From an uncultured bacterium (GTDB lineage: Bacteria; Actinomycetota; Thermoleophilia; BMS3ABIN01): 8,533 nt of DNA. The stretch spans positions 1 to 8,533 of the forward strand of contig CAJVWY010000045.1 of NCBI GenBank assembly GCA_913009925.1, written 5' to 3'. Below the pieces are notes generated by a model, which saw only the letters and a list, made by a program, of their open reading frames with translations, was not told the origin of the DNA and searched no databases. Shown here piece after piece: positions 1-7,149 of this stretch; position 1 is the first letter of the stretch, and every line of letters starts with the position of its first letter. Position numbers and translations under genes: made by a program.

Positions 1-90
1 GTGCGTCTCCCGGATAACGGCGGCAACCGTCGCCTTTTCAGGGCGGAGCGGTTCCAGGGCTTTCTTTCCCTGGCGGGGGATGGTGGACAT
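1..90 (-). CDS. FAD/NAD(P)-binding oxidoreductase, N-terminal fragment (FlxA / AsrB / sulfhydrogenase-gamma type)
   Basis: Only the first 30 codons are inside the window; the frame is open to the edge. The ATG shares one base with the preceding TGA (TGATG), so translation is probably coupled to the 340-residue gene upstream. The visible residues include RPEKATVAAVIRET, which resembles the first beta strand of the FAD-binding barrel in ferredoxin-NADP reductase-like proteins such as anaerobic sulfite reductase subunit B, sulfhydrogenase gamma and FlxA. Those proteins oxidise or reduce NAD(P)H through FAD and pass electrons to partner iron-sulfur subunits. Position directly after an AsrA-like gene supports the assignment, because the two subunit types are usually adjacent. 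With 30 residues the family call rests mainly on context. Confidence 0.5.
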   Translation of the reverse strand, partial: MSTIPRQGKKALEPLRPEKATVAAVIRETH

Positions 91-1112
91 CAGCGCTCAC
101 CTGCCGCTCTGAGAACATCCCGGATGTCCAGGCCCACCGGGCAACCGCGGATGCAACGGCCGCAGCCGGTACAGAGGATGGGTCCCTGGTTGGCGGGATA
201 GTAGCTGAACTTGTGGCCGATGCGGTTGCGGTAACGATGAGCGATGGTCGGCCGGGGGTTGTGCCCCGAAGTCTCCAGCGTATAAAGATAGAACATGCAG
301 GCGTCCCAGCTGCGGCACCGCCGGCCCTCCCGGCTGCTGTTCATCTCATCATACATATCGAAACAGTAGCAGGTAGGGCAGGTATAGGTGCAGTAGCCGC
401 AGGAGACACATTTGGCGGTGAGCTCCCGCCAGAAGTCCAGGTCGGAGAACAGGCTGCCGGTCAGCTTGGTCTCCAGGCCCTCGAGCGGCAGCCGGTCCGT
501 AACAGCCAGCTCCGGCGGCTCCAGGTCGCTGTCCTCCCAGACATCCAGCGCCAGCAGTTCTTCGCCCCGTGGGCTGACGCTCCGCGCCAGGTAGCCTTCA
601 CCGGCCGGGTAGAGTATGAGGTCCGAGCCCTGGGTGGACGCCGTACCCTCCTTCCAGGAGGAACAGAAGCAGGCGGCGTCCCCGGCGGTGCAGGCCAGGG
701 TGATCACCAGGAGGTCGCGGCGCCGGGACCGGTAGCCCGGGTCCTGGTACGACTCGCCGGGCGGCAGCCCGAACAGGGCGTCCAGAACGGTGAAGGCCCG
801 GGCGTCGCAGGCCCGGGCGCCGAACAGGACGGTCTCGCCCCGCTCCTGATCGGCACCGGTTATATCCAGCGTCTCCCCCTCAGCCGTGAGGCTGTAACTG
901 AAACTCAACAGCTTCTCGGTGGCGGGCAATACCAGCCCCTTGGCAGAGAGGGTAGTGAAACGGTCCAGCTCCACCACGATCCCCGGACGCCAGGGTGCGA
1001 ACAGGACCGTGCCGGCCGCGCCCTCCGGTTCCCGCGGCGCCCACACCGGCCCCCGTTCCTCCAGGCGCTCCAGCAGCCCGTCGATCCTGTCCGACGCGAT
1101 AAATTTCATCAT
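90..1112 (-). CDS. 4Fe-4S dicluster protein, AsrA / sulfhydrogenase beta-subunit family (FlxB/FlxC-like)
   Basis: 340 residues. The N-terminal 220 residues form the family's non-cluster domain, with the signature GARACDARAFTVLD (about 98-111), a CFCSSW segment and a DLILYP stretch. The C-terminal part holds two ferredoxin-type motifs: Cys235, 238, 241 and 245 (CVSCGYCTYTCPTC, followed by YCFD) and Cys314, 317, 320 and 324 (CTGCGRCIRGCP). Between them are SWDACMF and SGHNPRP, typical of anaerobic sulfite reductase subunit A and sulfhydrogenase beta. Such proteins wire electrons between an FAD/NAD(P) subunit and a catalytic partner. No siroheme sulfite-reductase subunit or hydrogenase is visible, so I read it as a wiring subunit of the Hdr complex. 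Two consecutive ATGs begin the gene; the first overlaps the upstream stop by 4 nt. No signal peptide or membrane segment is seen, so it should be cytoplasmic. Confidence 0.8.
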   Translation of the reverse strand: MMKFIASDRIDGLLERLEERGPVWAPREPEGAAGTVLFAPWRPGIVVELDRFTTLSAKGLVLPATEKLLSFSYSLTAEGETLDITGADQERGETVLFGARACDARAFTVLDALFGLPPGESYQDPGYRSRRRDLLVITLACTAGDAACFCSSWKEGTASTQGSDLILYPAGEGYLARSVSPRGEELLALDVWEDSDLEPPELAVTDRLPLEGLETKLTGSLFSDLDFWRELTAKCVSCGYCTYTCPTCYCFDMYDEMNSSREGRRCRSWDACMFYLYTLETSGHNPRPTIAHRYRNRIGHKFSYYPANQGPILCTGCGRCIRGCPVGLDIRDVLRAAGER

Positions 1113-2035
1113 CCTTTACCCCATATATCCTTGTTCACGTCAAATACCAGCATGGGCGGCCGGGCCTTCAGGCTGGCGCCGGCGCTGTAAGCGAACATCT
1201 CCTCGATGGCGCGGTTCTGCTCGTCGAGCAGCAGCATCAGAGGGATGCCCACGGGGCAGGCCCGCTCGCATTCACCGCAGCCGGTGCAGCGGCCCGCCAG
1301 GTGGTTGACCCGGATGAGCTGTATCATCTCCGACTGCTTGGCGTCCACCGCTCCGCCCGCCCAGCGGGGTACCTGGGTCTGCATGATGCAGACATCCCTG
1401 CAGAAACACATGGGGCAGGCCTCGCGGCAAGCGTAACAGCGGATGCATCGCGAGAACTGCTCCCGCCAGAAAGCCCGTCGCTCCACCGGCGTGAGCGAGG
1501 CGAACATGCCGTACAGGGGATGAGACTGGGCCATATCGGCGGGTATCTCCCCCCCGACCTCGCCGGCGATGACATCATAGATATCCGGGTCCGCCTCCAG
1601 GCACCCGTGGCACTTGCGCTGGACGAACTCACCGCGGCTCACCTGCTCCCCACCGATGAGCAGGGAGTCGCCCCGGTCCTCGATGGCGACGCCGTAACCG
1701 TAGCGGCGCCATATCTTCTTGACGTCCAGCAGGCTGCCACAGCCGACACCGATGACCGTAAGCTGCTCCCGCCGGGCCTCGTGTTCGATTATCAGTTCCA
1801 CCACGCTGCGTGCGTCGCATCCCTTGGCGACGATGCCCACCCTGCTGTCCTTAAGCCGCGGCAGGTGCACGGCCAGGTTGTGTACACAGGTGGAGTCGAA
1901 CACCGCCTGCTCCGCTTCCTTCCCGTCATGAAAACGGGCGGGCGTGGCCATACCGGTGACGGGGTCGGTAGTCCAGCCCAGCACCAGGTCGGTTTCCTTT
2001 AAAACATCTTTTATAGTGTCGACGATCCCGTTCAT
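1109..2035 (-). CDS. Iron-sulfur electron-transfer protein with C-terminal 4Fe-4S dicluster domain (FlxB/FlxC- or FrhB-like)
   Basis: 308 residues. The first 140 residues contain VGIVAKGCDARSVVELI (about 66-82) and VIGVGCG (about 94-100), a pattern reminiscent of the N-terminal domain of F420-hydrogenase/formate-dehydrogenase beta-subunit-like proteins. A KCHGC pair lies at 141-145. The C-terminal part has two ferredoxin motifs: Cys197, 200, 203 and 207, extended by further cysteines at 210, 212 and 216, and Cys250, 253, 256 and 260 (CTGCGECERACPVG). It is most likely a cytoplasmic wiring subunit between the NAD(P)H flavoprotein and the MvhD/HdrA part of the complex, like the second iron-sulfur subunit of Flx operons. 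Start is the ATG overlapping the mvhD stop (ATGA, 4 nt). The family-level name is uncertain; the iron-sulfur character is not. It could be a true FrhB-type F420 protein, but I see nothing that proves flavin or F420 binding. Confidence 0.72.
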   Translation of the reverse strand: MNGIVDTIKDVLKETDLVLGWTTDPVTGMATPARFHDGKEAEQAVFDSTCVHNLAVHLPRLKDSRVGIVAKGCDARSVVELIIEHEARREQLTVIGVGCGSLLDVKKIWRRYGYGVAIEDRGDSLLIGGEQVSRGEFVQRKCHGCLEADPDIYDVIAGEVGGEIPADMAQSHPLYGMFASLTPVERRAFWREQFSRCIRCYACREACPMCFCRDVCIMQTQVPRWAGGAVDAKQSEMIQLIRVNHLAGRCTGCGECERACPVGIPLMLLLDEQNRAIEEMFAYSAGASLKARPPMLVFDVNKDIWGKG

Positions 2036-2520
2036 GTCCCTTGCCGCTCTGCCGCCGGCGACCTCGAGCCGGACGCCGGTCCCTGGTCGCGCCCATCATC
2101 CTCCGCGCCGCTGCCGGCCAGGTTCAGCCTGCCCAGCGGCCGAACCGTCTCGGTGAAACTGGTCACTGTCTCAGCCCAGCGCGCCCCTTCCGAAGCGCTG
2201 ATCCAGGTGTAGCGGAAGCGTTCCGGCTCGATGCCGTACACAGCCATCATGCGGCTGAGCAGCTCCAGGCGTCGGCGCGCATAATAGTTACCCTCGTTGT
2301 AATGGCAGTCACCGGGATGGCAACCGCTCACCAGCACGCCGTCAGCGCCCTCCTGGAACGCTTTCAGCACCAGCAGGGGGTTGATCCTTCCCGTACAGGG
2401 CAGGCGCACGATACGCATCTCCGCCGGCTGCGCCATACGCGAGGTCCCGGCCATGTCGGCGCCGGCGTATGAACACCAGTTGCAAAGGAACCCTACCAGT
2501 TTGATGTCGCCACCGCTCAC
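2032..2520 (-). CDS. mvhD: MvhD/FlxD-type [2Fe-2S] subunit of the Hdr complex
   Basis: 162 residues, the usual size for the stand-alone MvhD (hydrogenase delta) family. The signature is complete: FLCNWCSYAGAD (11-22), Cys42, and GCHPGDCHYNEGNYYA (66-81). Cysteines 13, 16, 42, 67 and 72 are the expected [2Fe-2S] ligands. MvhD docks on HdrA and hands it electrons from the input module, which is the MvhAG hydrogenase or formate dehydrogenase in methanogens and FlxABC with NADH in bacteria. Here no hydrogenase gene accompanies it, and two iron-sulfur proteins and a flavoprotein follow, which fits the Flx version. The start is a GTG whose GTGA overlaps the hdrA stop by 4 nt. The last 25 or so residues (after about 135) are rich in Gly, Ser, Asp and Arg and look disordered. 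Confidence 0.93.
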   Translation of the reverse strand: MSGGDIKLVGFLCNWCSYAGADMAGTSRMAQPAEMRIVRLPCTGRINPLLVLKAFQEGADGVLVSGCHPGDCHYNEGNYYARRRLELLSRMMAVYGIEPERFRYTWISASEGARWAETVTSFTETVRPLGRLNLAGSGAEDDGRDQGPASGSRSPAAERQGT

Positions 2521-4475
2521 CTGAGCACCTCCGTTACCTCTTCGATAAGCTGGTTATCGGTGTAGCCCCTGAGGGAGATGACCGACGGCGGGCAGGCCAC
2601 GTTGCACAGGCCACAACCCTGGCAGAGCGATTCGATGACCACCGCCACCCGGCGGCCGTCTCTCAGGCCCTGTTCCTCGATGGCATGATAGGGGCAGACC
2701 TCACGGCACTTGAAGCAGCCGATGCAGCGCATATGGTTGACCTCGGCGATCATGGGGCTGGTCTCCAGCTCGTCGTGCGACAGCAGAACGATGACCTTGG
2801 CGGCGGCGGCGCTGGCCTGGGCTACCGTTTCCGGTATGTCCTTCGACCCTTGGCAGGCGCCGGCCAGGAAGATGCCGCCGGTGGTGGTCTCCACCGGGCG
2901 AAGCTTGGGGTGGCTCTCCGACAGGAAGCCGTACTGGTCGTAGGGGATGTTGAGCTTCTGCGCCAGCGAGCCGGCGCCGGCGGCGGCGTCGATGCCGGTG
3001 GCCAGCACCACCAGATCGGCCTCCACCTCCACGTTCTCCCCCACCAGCGTATCCGCGCCCATGACCACCAGCTTGCCGTCCCGGGGATAGATCTTGCCCA
3101 CCCGGCCGCGCAGGTATACGGCGCCCGCTTCCTTCTGGGCGCGGCGGCAGAACTCGTCATAGCCCTTGCCGCCGGCGCGTATGTCCATGTAGAAAACATA
3201 TGTTCGGGAGCCGGGGATATGCTCCCTGGTGAGTATGGCCTGCTTGGCGATGTACATGCAGCCCACCTTGCAGCACAGAGGGCGGCCGATGGACTCGTCC
3301 CGGGAGCCGACGCAGGAGAGGAACACGATCTCCTTGGGCTCAGCCCCGTCCGAGGGCCGCTGGATGCGGCCGCCGGTGGGCCCCGACGCCGACAGCATGC
3401 GCTCGTATTGCATGGAGGTGATGACATCGGGGTACAGGCCGCCGCCGTAATGGGGATAGGCCTGACGCCAGTCGAACAGCTCATACCCGGTGGCTACCAC
3501 GATGGCGCCGAACTTCTCGGTGTGCAGCTCGTCCTCCTGCTCATAATCCACCGCGTCCGCGGGGCAGACCTTCTTGCAGATACCGCACTTGCCCTTGATG
3601 AACAGGCGGCAGTGCTCCTTACGGAGCACTGCCACCAGGGGTACGGCCTGGGGGAAGGCGATGGAGATCGCCTTGGTCTCGCCCACGCCGGCGTTGAACT
3701 CGTCCGGCGCCTTGCTGGGACATTTCTGTTCGCAGATCTGGCAGCCGGTGCATTTCTTCTCGTCCACACAGGTGGTCTTCTTCCTGATGTCCACCTCGAA
3801 ATTACCGATATAGCCGCGGACCTGCTCCACTTCGCTGTTGACCATCAGCCGGATGTTCTCATGGTGTTTGACCTCCACCATGCGTGGCGTGAGGATACAG
3901 GACGAGCAGTCCAGGGTGGGGAAGGTCTTGTCCAGCCGCGCCATGTTGCCGCCAATGGTCGGCCCCTTCTCGACCAGGGTCACGGGCATGCCGGCGTCGG
4001 CGATGTCCAGAGCCGCCTGGATGCCGGCCACGCCGCCGCCGATGATGAGTACTTCGCCCACCACCGGCACGTGGCTGCTGAACAGCGGTGTCTGCCCGCG
4101 CACCTTGGCCACACCCATGCTCACCAGGTCGATGGCCTTCTCCGTGGCCACCTCCATATCCGAATGGATCCAGGAACAGTGTTCGCGTATGTTTACCATC
4201 TCCATCATGAAAGGGTTGATGCCCGCCTGGGCCATGGTTCGCTGGAAAGTGGTCTCGTGCATGCGCGGCGAGCAGGCGGCGATCACCACCCGGTCGAGGG
4301 CGTATTTGTGGGCGGCGGCGATGACGGTGCGCTGGCCCGGATCGGAACAGGTGTACTGGATGGATTCGGCGTGCACCACGTCGCGCAGGGCCATGGCCGC
4401 ACTGGCCACCCTCTCGGTGGAGACGGTGGCGGCGATGTTGGTGCCGCACTGGCAGACGAACACGCCGATGCGCAT
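2517..4475 (-). CDS. hdrA: Heterodisulfide reductase-like subunit A (flavin, electron-bifurcating core)
   Basis: 652 residues, full length for HdrA. Order of parts: an N-terminal domain with cysteines at 8, 10, 43, 68 and 100 suited to a 4Fe-4S cluster; a thioredoxin-reductase-like FAD domain beginning at the dinucleotide motif IIGGGVAGIQAALDIA (144-159), with LDCSSCILTPRM following; an inserted ferredoxin domain with Cys242, 245, 248 and 252 plus Cys289, 297, 300 and 304; the CVGSRD and CCKVGCMYIAKQA segments (about 388-413); the second part of the FAD fold (VVLATGID, about 489-496); and a C-terminal dicluster ferredoxin with Cys584, 587, 590 and 594 and Cys618, 621, 624 and 628. In characterised complexes this FAD is where one electron pair is split between ferredoxin and the HdrB disulfide site. 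ATG overlaps the hdrB TGA by one base. No selenocysteine or missing ligand is seen. It is soluble, with no membrane segment. Confidence 0.97.
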   Translation of the reverse strand: MRIGVFVCQCGTNIAATVSTERVASAAMALRDVVHAESIQYTCSDPGQRTVIAAAHKYALDRVVIAACSPRMHETTFQRTMAQAGINPFMMEMVNIREHCSWIHSDMEVATEKAIDLVSMGVAKVRGQTPLFSSHVPVVGEVLIIGGGVAGIQAALDIADAGMPVTLVEKGPTIGGNMARLDKTFPTLDCSSCILTPRMVEVKHHENIRLMVNSEVEQVRGYIGNFEVDIRKKTTCVDEKKCTGCQICEQKCPSKAPDEFNAGVGETKAISIAFPQAVPLVAVLRKEHCRLFIKGKCGICKKVCPADAVDYEQEDELHTEKFGAIVVATGYELFDWRQAYPHYGGGLYPDVITSMQYERMLSASGPTGGRIQRPSDGAEPKEIVFLSCVGSRDESIGRPLCCKVGCMYIAKQAILTREHIPGSRTYVFYMDIRAGGKGYDEFCRRAQKEAGAVYLRGRVGKIYPRDGKLVVMGADTLVGENVEVEADLVVLATGIDAAAGAGSLAQKLNIPYDQYGFLSESHPKLRPVETTTGGIFLAGACQGSKDIPETVAQASAAAAKVIVLLSHDELETSPMIAEVNHMRCIGCFKCREVCPYHAIEEQGLRDGRRVAVVIESLCQGCGLCNVACPPSVISLRGYTDNQLIEEVTEVLR

Positions 4476-5356
4476 CAGGCCACCCCCCTGAGCCAGCGAC
4501 CGATGTCCGGCTGCACGGCCAGGGCGTCCAGCTCCAGCTCCTCGGGGGAGATGCCCATGGCCAGCCCGATGAGCTGGCTGAAGTATAGTACCGGCATCCT
4601 CAGCGAGGTGCCGAAAGCCTTATTGATCTGTCCCTGCCTCAGATCCAGGTTCTGATGGCAGAGGGGACAGGCGGTGACCAGGGCGTCCAGCCCGGTGGAT
4701 ACCGCCACATCGATGATGCGGAAGCTGGCCTTGAGCACGATATCCTTGCGCGCCAGCCCCATGTAGGAACCGCAACATTCGGTCTTGAAGGGAAAGTGGG
4801 GCACCTCGGCGCCGGTGGCCTCCATCAGCGGCCGCATCTTGCGCGGGTCCCGCGGGCTGTCGAAACCCACGATCTCCGCCGGCCGCGTCAGCAGGCAACC
4901 GTAGTAGGCGCCGATGCGGATGTTCGCCAGGCGCCCCTGGGCTTTCTCCCTGAGCGCCTCCGGGGTTATCTCCCGGTTGAGCATCTGCACGATGTTCAGT
5001 ACCTCGGTCTGGTAACGCACCTCGGCCTGGAACACCTCGCTGGTCTGCTCCCTGATGTTCTCGTCGCCGGCCAGCTTGTACTGGGCGTACTTGAGCCGGT
5101 TGTAACAGCCGGCGCAGGGGGCCACTATGGCGTCGTGGCCGGCGCCGGCGATGTGCAGGTTGCGCCCGGGAAGCAGCACCCCCAGCGTCTCCGCCTTATG
5201 ATGGGGCGCCGGCGAAGCACCGCAGCAGTTCCAGTCCTTCAGTTCATCCAGCTGGATACCCAAAGTTTCGACAACCTTGCGGAAGGATATGTCGTATTCC
5301 TTGGCGCTGCTGGTGAGGGAGCAGCCCGGGTAATATGAGTATGCCGTGTTTACCAC
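4475..5356 (-). CDS. hdrB: Heterodisulfide reductase-like subunit B (CCG-domain catalytic subunit)
   Basis: 293 residues with both CCG domains intact: Cys12, Cys44-Cys45, Cys81 and Cys84 (spacing 31, 35, 2), then Cys154, Cys194-Cys195, Cys230 and Cys233 (spacing 39, 34, 2). In HdrB each CCG domain holds a non-cubane [4Fe-4S] cluster that cleaves the disulfide substrate. In methanogens the substrate is CoM-S-S-CoB; a bacterium would use another disulfide or low-potential acceptor, which the sequence does not reveal. The start is a GTG at 5356-5354 with AAGGAG at 5370-5365, 8 nt upstream. It overlaps the last two codons and stop of hdrC by 7 nt. No closer ATG is in frame at the N-terminus, and the start leaves the conserved YYPGCSL segment at residues 8-14, as is normal. 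Confidence 0.96.
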   Translation of the reverse strand: MVNTAYSYYPGCSLTSSAKEYDISFRKVVETLGIQLDELKDWNCCGASPAPHHKAETLGVLLPGRNLHIAGAGHDAIVAPCAGCYNRLKYAQYKLAGDENIREQTSEVFQAEVRYQTEVLNIVQMLNREITPEALREKAQGRLANIRIGAYYGCLLTRPAEIVGFDSPRDPRKMRPLMEATGAEVPHFPFKTECCGSYMGLARKDIVLKASFRIIDVAVSTGLDALVTACPLCHQNLDLRQGQINKAFGTSLRMPVLYFSQLIGLAMGISPEELELDALAVQPDIGRWLRGVA

Positions 5357-5913
5357 TTGGGTCGCTCCTTCGCCCTCTGGAAGATGCGGCGCACCTGGGC
5401 GCGGTTTTTGATACGCGGCTGTATGATACGTACCTTCTTCCTGTGGAGTATCAAGGGCACCAGGGACATATCATTGGTCAGCTTGCCGCTTTTCAGGTTG
5501 AACCACGCCAGCAGGCTGGCCTCGTGCAGGCGCCCGTGGCGGCGCACATTCTTGAGGAACAGGTTACGGAACAGTCTCAGCCCCCGCTCCGATTCCCGAA
5601 TGCCCTGCTCGTCGGCGATATTCTTGGTGGTCTCGATCACGTCGGCCACATCGATGCTGATGGGGCAACGCGACGAACAGGTCATGCAGTCGTAACATAG
5701 CTGCCCGGTAGTCGAGGTCAGGGCCCGGTCCACTACGCCCAACTGCAGGAGGCGCATGAACACATGCGGCGGGTAATCAAAAGCATCGGCTGCGGCGCAA
5801 GTGGAGGAGCAGGTGCCGCACTGATAGCAGTCGGCTACCTTCTGGCCCGAGCGGCGCTCGATCTCGACTACCAGCTCCCGCCCCTGGCTCAGCGTCTCGG
5901 ATAACGGTATCAC
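5350..5913 (-). CDS. hdrC: Heterodisulfide reductase-like subunit C (dicluster ferredoxin)
   Basis: 187 residues from the GTG at 5913-5911. Two ferredoxin motifs, Cys29, 32, 35 and 39 (CYQCGTCSSTC) and Cys73, 76, 79 and 83 (CYDCMTCSSRCP), carry the two 4Fe-4S clusters that connect HdrA to HdrB. The C-terminus is basic and lacks membrane helices, so this is the soluble HdrABC type, not membrane HdrDE. The frame stays open upstream to a TTG at 6039, but I reject that start: it would lie upstream of the transcription start predicted below, and the extra 42 residues are unlike HdrC. The GTG has a strong ribosome-binding site (GGAGGAGG) 7 nt upstream. It is the first gene of the hdr operon, and its TAA is inside the start of hdrB. 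Confidence 0.94.
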   Translation of the reverse strand: MIPLSETLSQGRELVVEIERRSGQKVADCYQCGTCSSTCAAADAFDYPPHVFMRLLQLGVVDRALTSTTGQLCYDCMTCSSRCPISIDVADVIETTKNIADEQGIRESERGLRLFRNLFLKNVRRHGRLHEASLLAWFNLKSGKLTNDMSLVPLILHRKKVRIIQPRIKNRAQVRRIFQRAKERPKW

Positions 5914-5920
5914 CTGCGCA

Positions 5921-5928
5921 CCTCCTCC
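5921..5928 (-). promoter_or_regulatory. Strong Shine-Dalgarno site that fixes the hdrC start
   Basis: GGAGGAGG, followed by T and then GCGCAG before the GTG at 5913. It is the best ribosome-binding sequence in the window and sets the hdrC start at GTG rather than at the upstream in-frame TTG. It directly follows the U-rich tract of the leader, so folding of the leader could affect access to it. Confidence 0.85.
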
Positions 5929-5987
5929 AAAAAAGATAAACCCGACGGAGCCAACATCTCCGCGACTGGAAGTCAGTCGCTGCCGGG
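5929..5987 (-). promoter_or_regulatory. Structured hdr leader: candidate three-way junction and U-tract (attenuator-like)
   Basis: On the transcribed strand I can pair P0 (CCCGGC, 5987-5982, with GUCGGG, 5946-5941, one G-U), P1 (GCGACUG, loop ACUUC, CAGUCGC; 5980-5962, 7 perfect pairs) and P2 (GGAG, loop AUGUUGG, CUCC; 5961-5947). They leave a single unpaired A at 5981. The closing stem is followed at once by UUUAUCUUUUUU (5940-5929), as in an intrinsic terminator. A competing helix, GCCAGC (5992-5987) with GUUGGC (5955-5950), would break both P0 and P2. This suggests a switchable attenuator, or a terminator for read-through from mqnC. It matches no riboswitch class I recognise. The pairing is seen in the sequence; the function is inferred. 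Confidence 0.4.
5964..5975 (-). repeat. 12-nt near-repeat, leader copy
   Basis: TGACTTCCAGTC on the minus strand, differing at one base from the copy at 6046-6057 (TGACTTCCACTC). This copy forms the 5' half, loop and part of the 3' half of hairpin P1. The two copies are 82 bp apart in the same orientation. Confidence 0.5.
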
Positions 5988-5997
5988 CTGGCCGCCG

Positions 5998-6021
5998 AGC
6001 TTGTGAAAACTTTCTCAAGCT
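5998..6021. promoter_or_regulatory. Rex-type operator (palindrome over the hdr transcription start)
   Basis: The core at 6001-6018 reads TTGTGAA-AACT-TTCTCAA on the plus strand. This is one mismatch (T for A at 6015) from the Rex consensus TTGTGAA-N4-TTCACAA. Dyad symmetry extends three more pairs on each side (AGC/GCT), giving 10 of 12 symmetric pairs. It begins about 9 nt downstream of the -10 box, covering roughly +3 to +26, where a bound repressor would block initiation or early elongation. Rex leaves its site when NADH rises, so the hdr operon would be derepressed under reducing conditions. That suits an NAD(H)-linked electron-bifurcating complex. The palindrome could also form a weak RNA hairpin at the 5' end of the message. 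Confidence 0.72.
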
Positions 6022-6029
6022 ATCGGTAA

Positions 6030-6058
6030 ATTCTAGCAATAGTTTGAGTGGAAGTCAA
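6030..6058 (-). promoter_or_regulatory. Sigma-70-type promoter of the hdr operon
   Basis: The -35 box TTGACT (6058-6053) and the -10 box TAGAAT (6035-6030) are separated by exactly 17 nt. Five of six bases match consensus at both the -35 box (TTGACA) and the -10 box (TATAAT). The stretch is AT-rich against a GC-rich background. Predicted transcription start is near A6023, giving a leader of about 110 nt before hdrC. The -35 box begins only 11 nt after the mqnC stop, so the promoter occupies the whole upstream part of the gap and no separate mqn terminator fits before it. Confidence 0.8.
6046..6057 (-). repeat. 12-nt near-repeat, promoter copy
   Basis: TGACTTCCACTC on the minus strand, overlapping five bases of the -35 box; partner of the copy at 5964-5975 (11 of 12 identical). 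It may be a regulator half-site pair or chance. Confidence 0.45.
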
Positions 6059-6069
6059 TCAAGGAGGGG

Positions 6070-7145
<1,076 letters not shown>

Positions 7146-7149
<4 letters not shown>

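Noticed and set aside
1..201. 66-codon plus-strand open frame at the left edge
   Set aside because: It overlaps the minus-strand flavoprotein start and the end of the AsrA-like gene; low-complexity composition, no ribosome-binding site judged convincing.
90..1112. Dissimilatory anaerobic sulfite reductase operon (asrABC)
   Set aside because: The 340-residue protein is AsrA-like and the next gene may be AsrB-like, but they follow hdrCBA-mvhD in one coupled operon and no siroheme AsrC is visible in the window, so an Hdr-wiring role is more likely. The true product of the next genes lies outside the window.
213..1190. 325-codon open frame on the plus strand
   Set aside because: Antisense to the 340-residue AsrA-like gene, which has complete ferredoxin motifs; the plus-strand product resembles nothing.
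2685..4655. 656-codon open frame on the plus strand
   Set aside because: It lies antisense to hdrA and the end of hdrB, whose cluster motifs and families are unmistakable. The translation is rich in Ala, Gly, His and Asp with no recognisable domain, as expected from the third-position GC bias of the real genes.
5914..6039. Upstream extension of hdrC to a TTG start
   Set aside because: The extra codons cover the -10 box, the Rex site and the leader. The TTG lies before the predicted transcription start, and the GTG at 5913 has a much better ribosome-binding site and the normal HdrC length.
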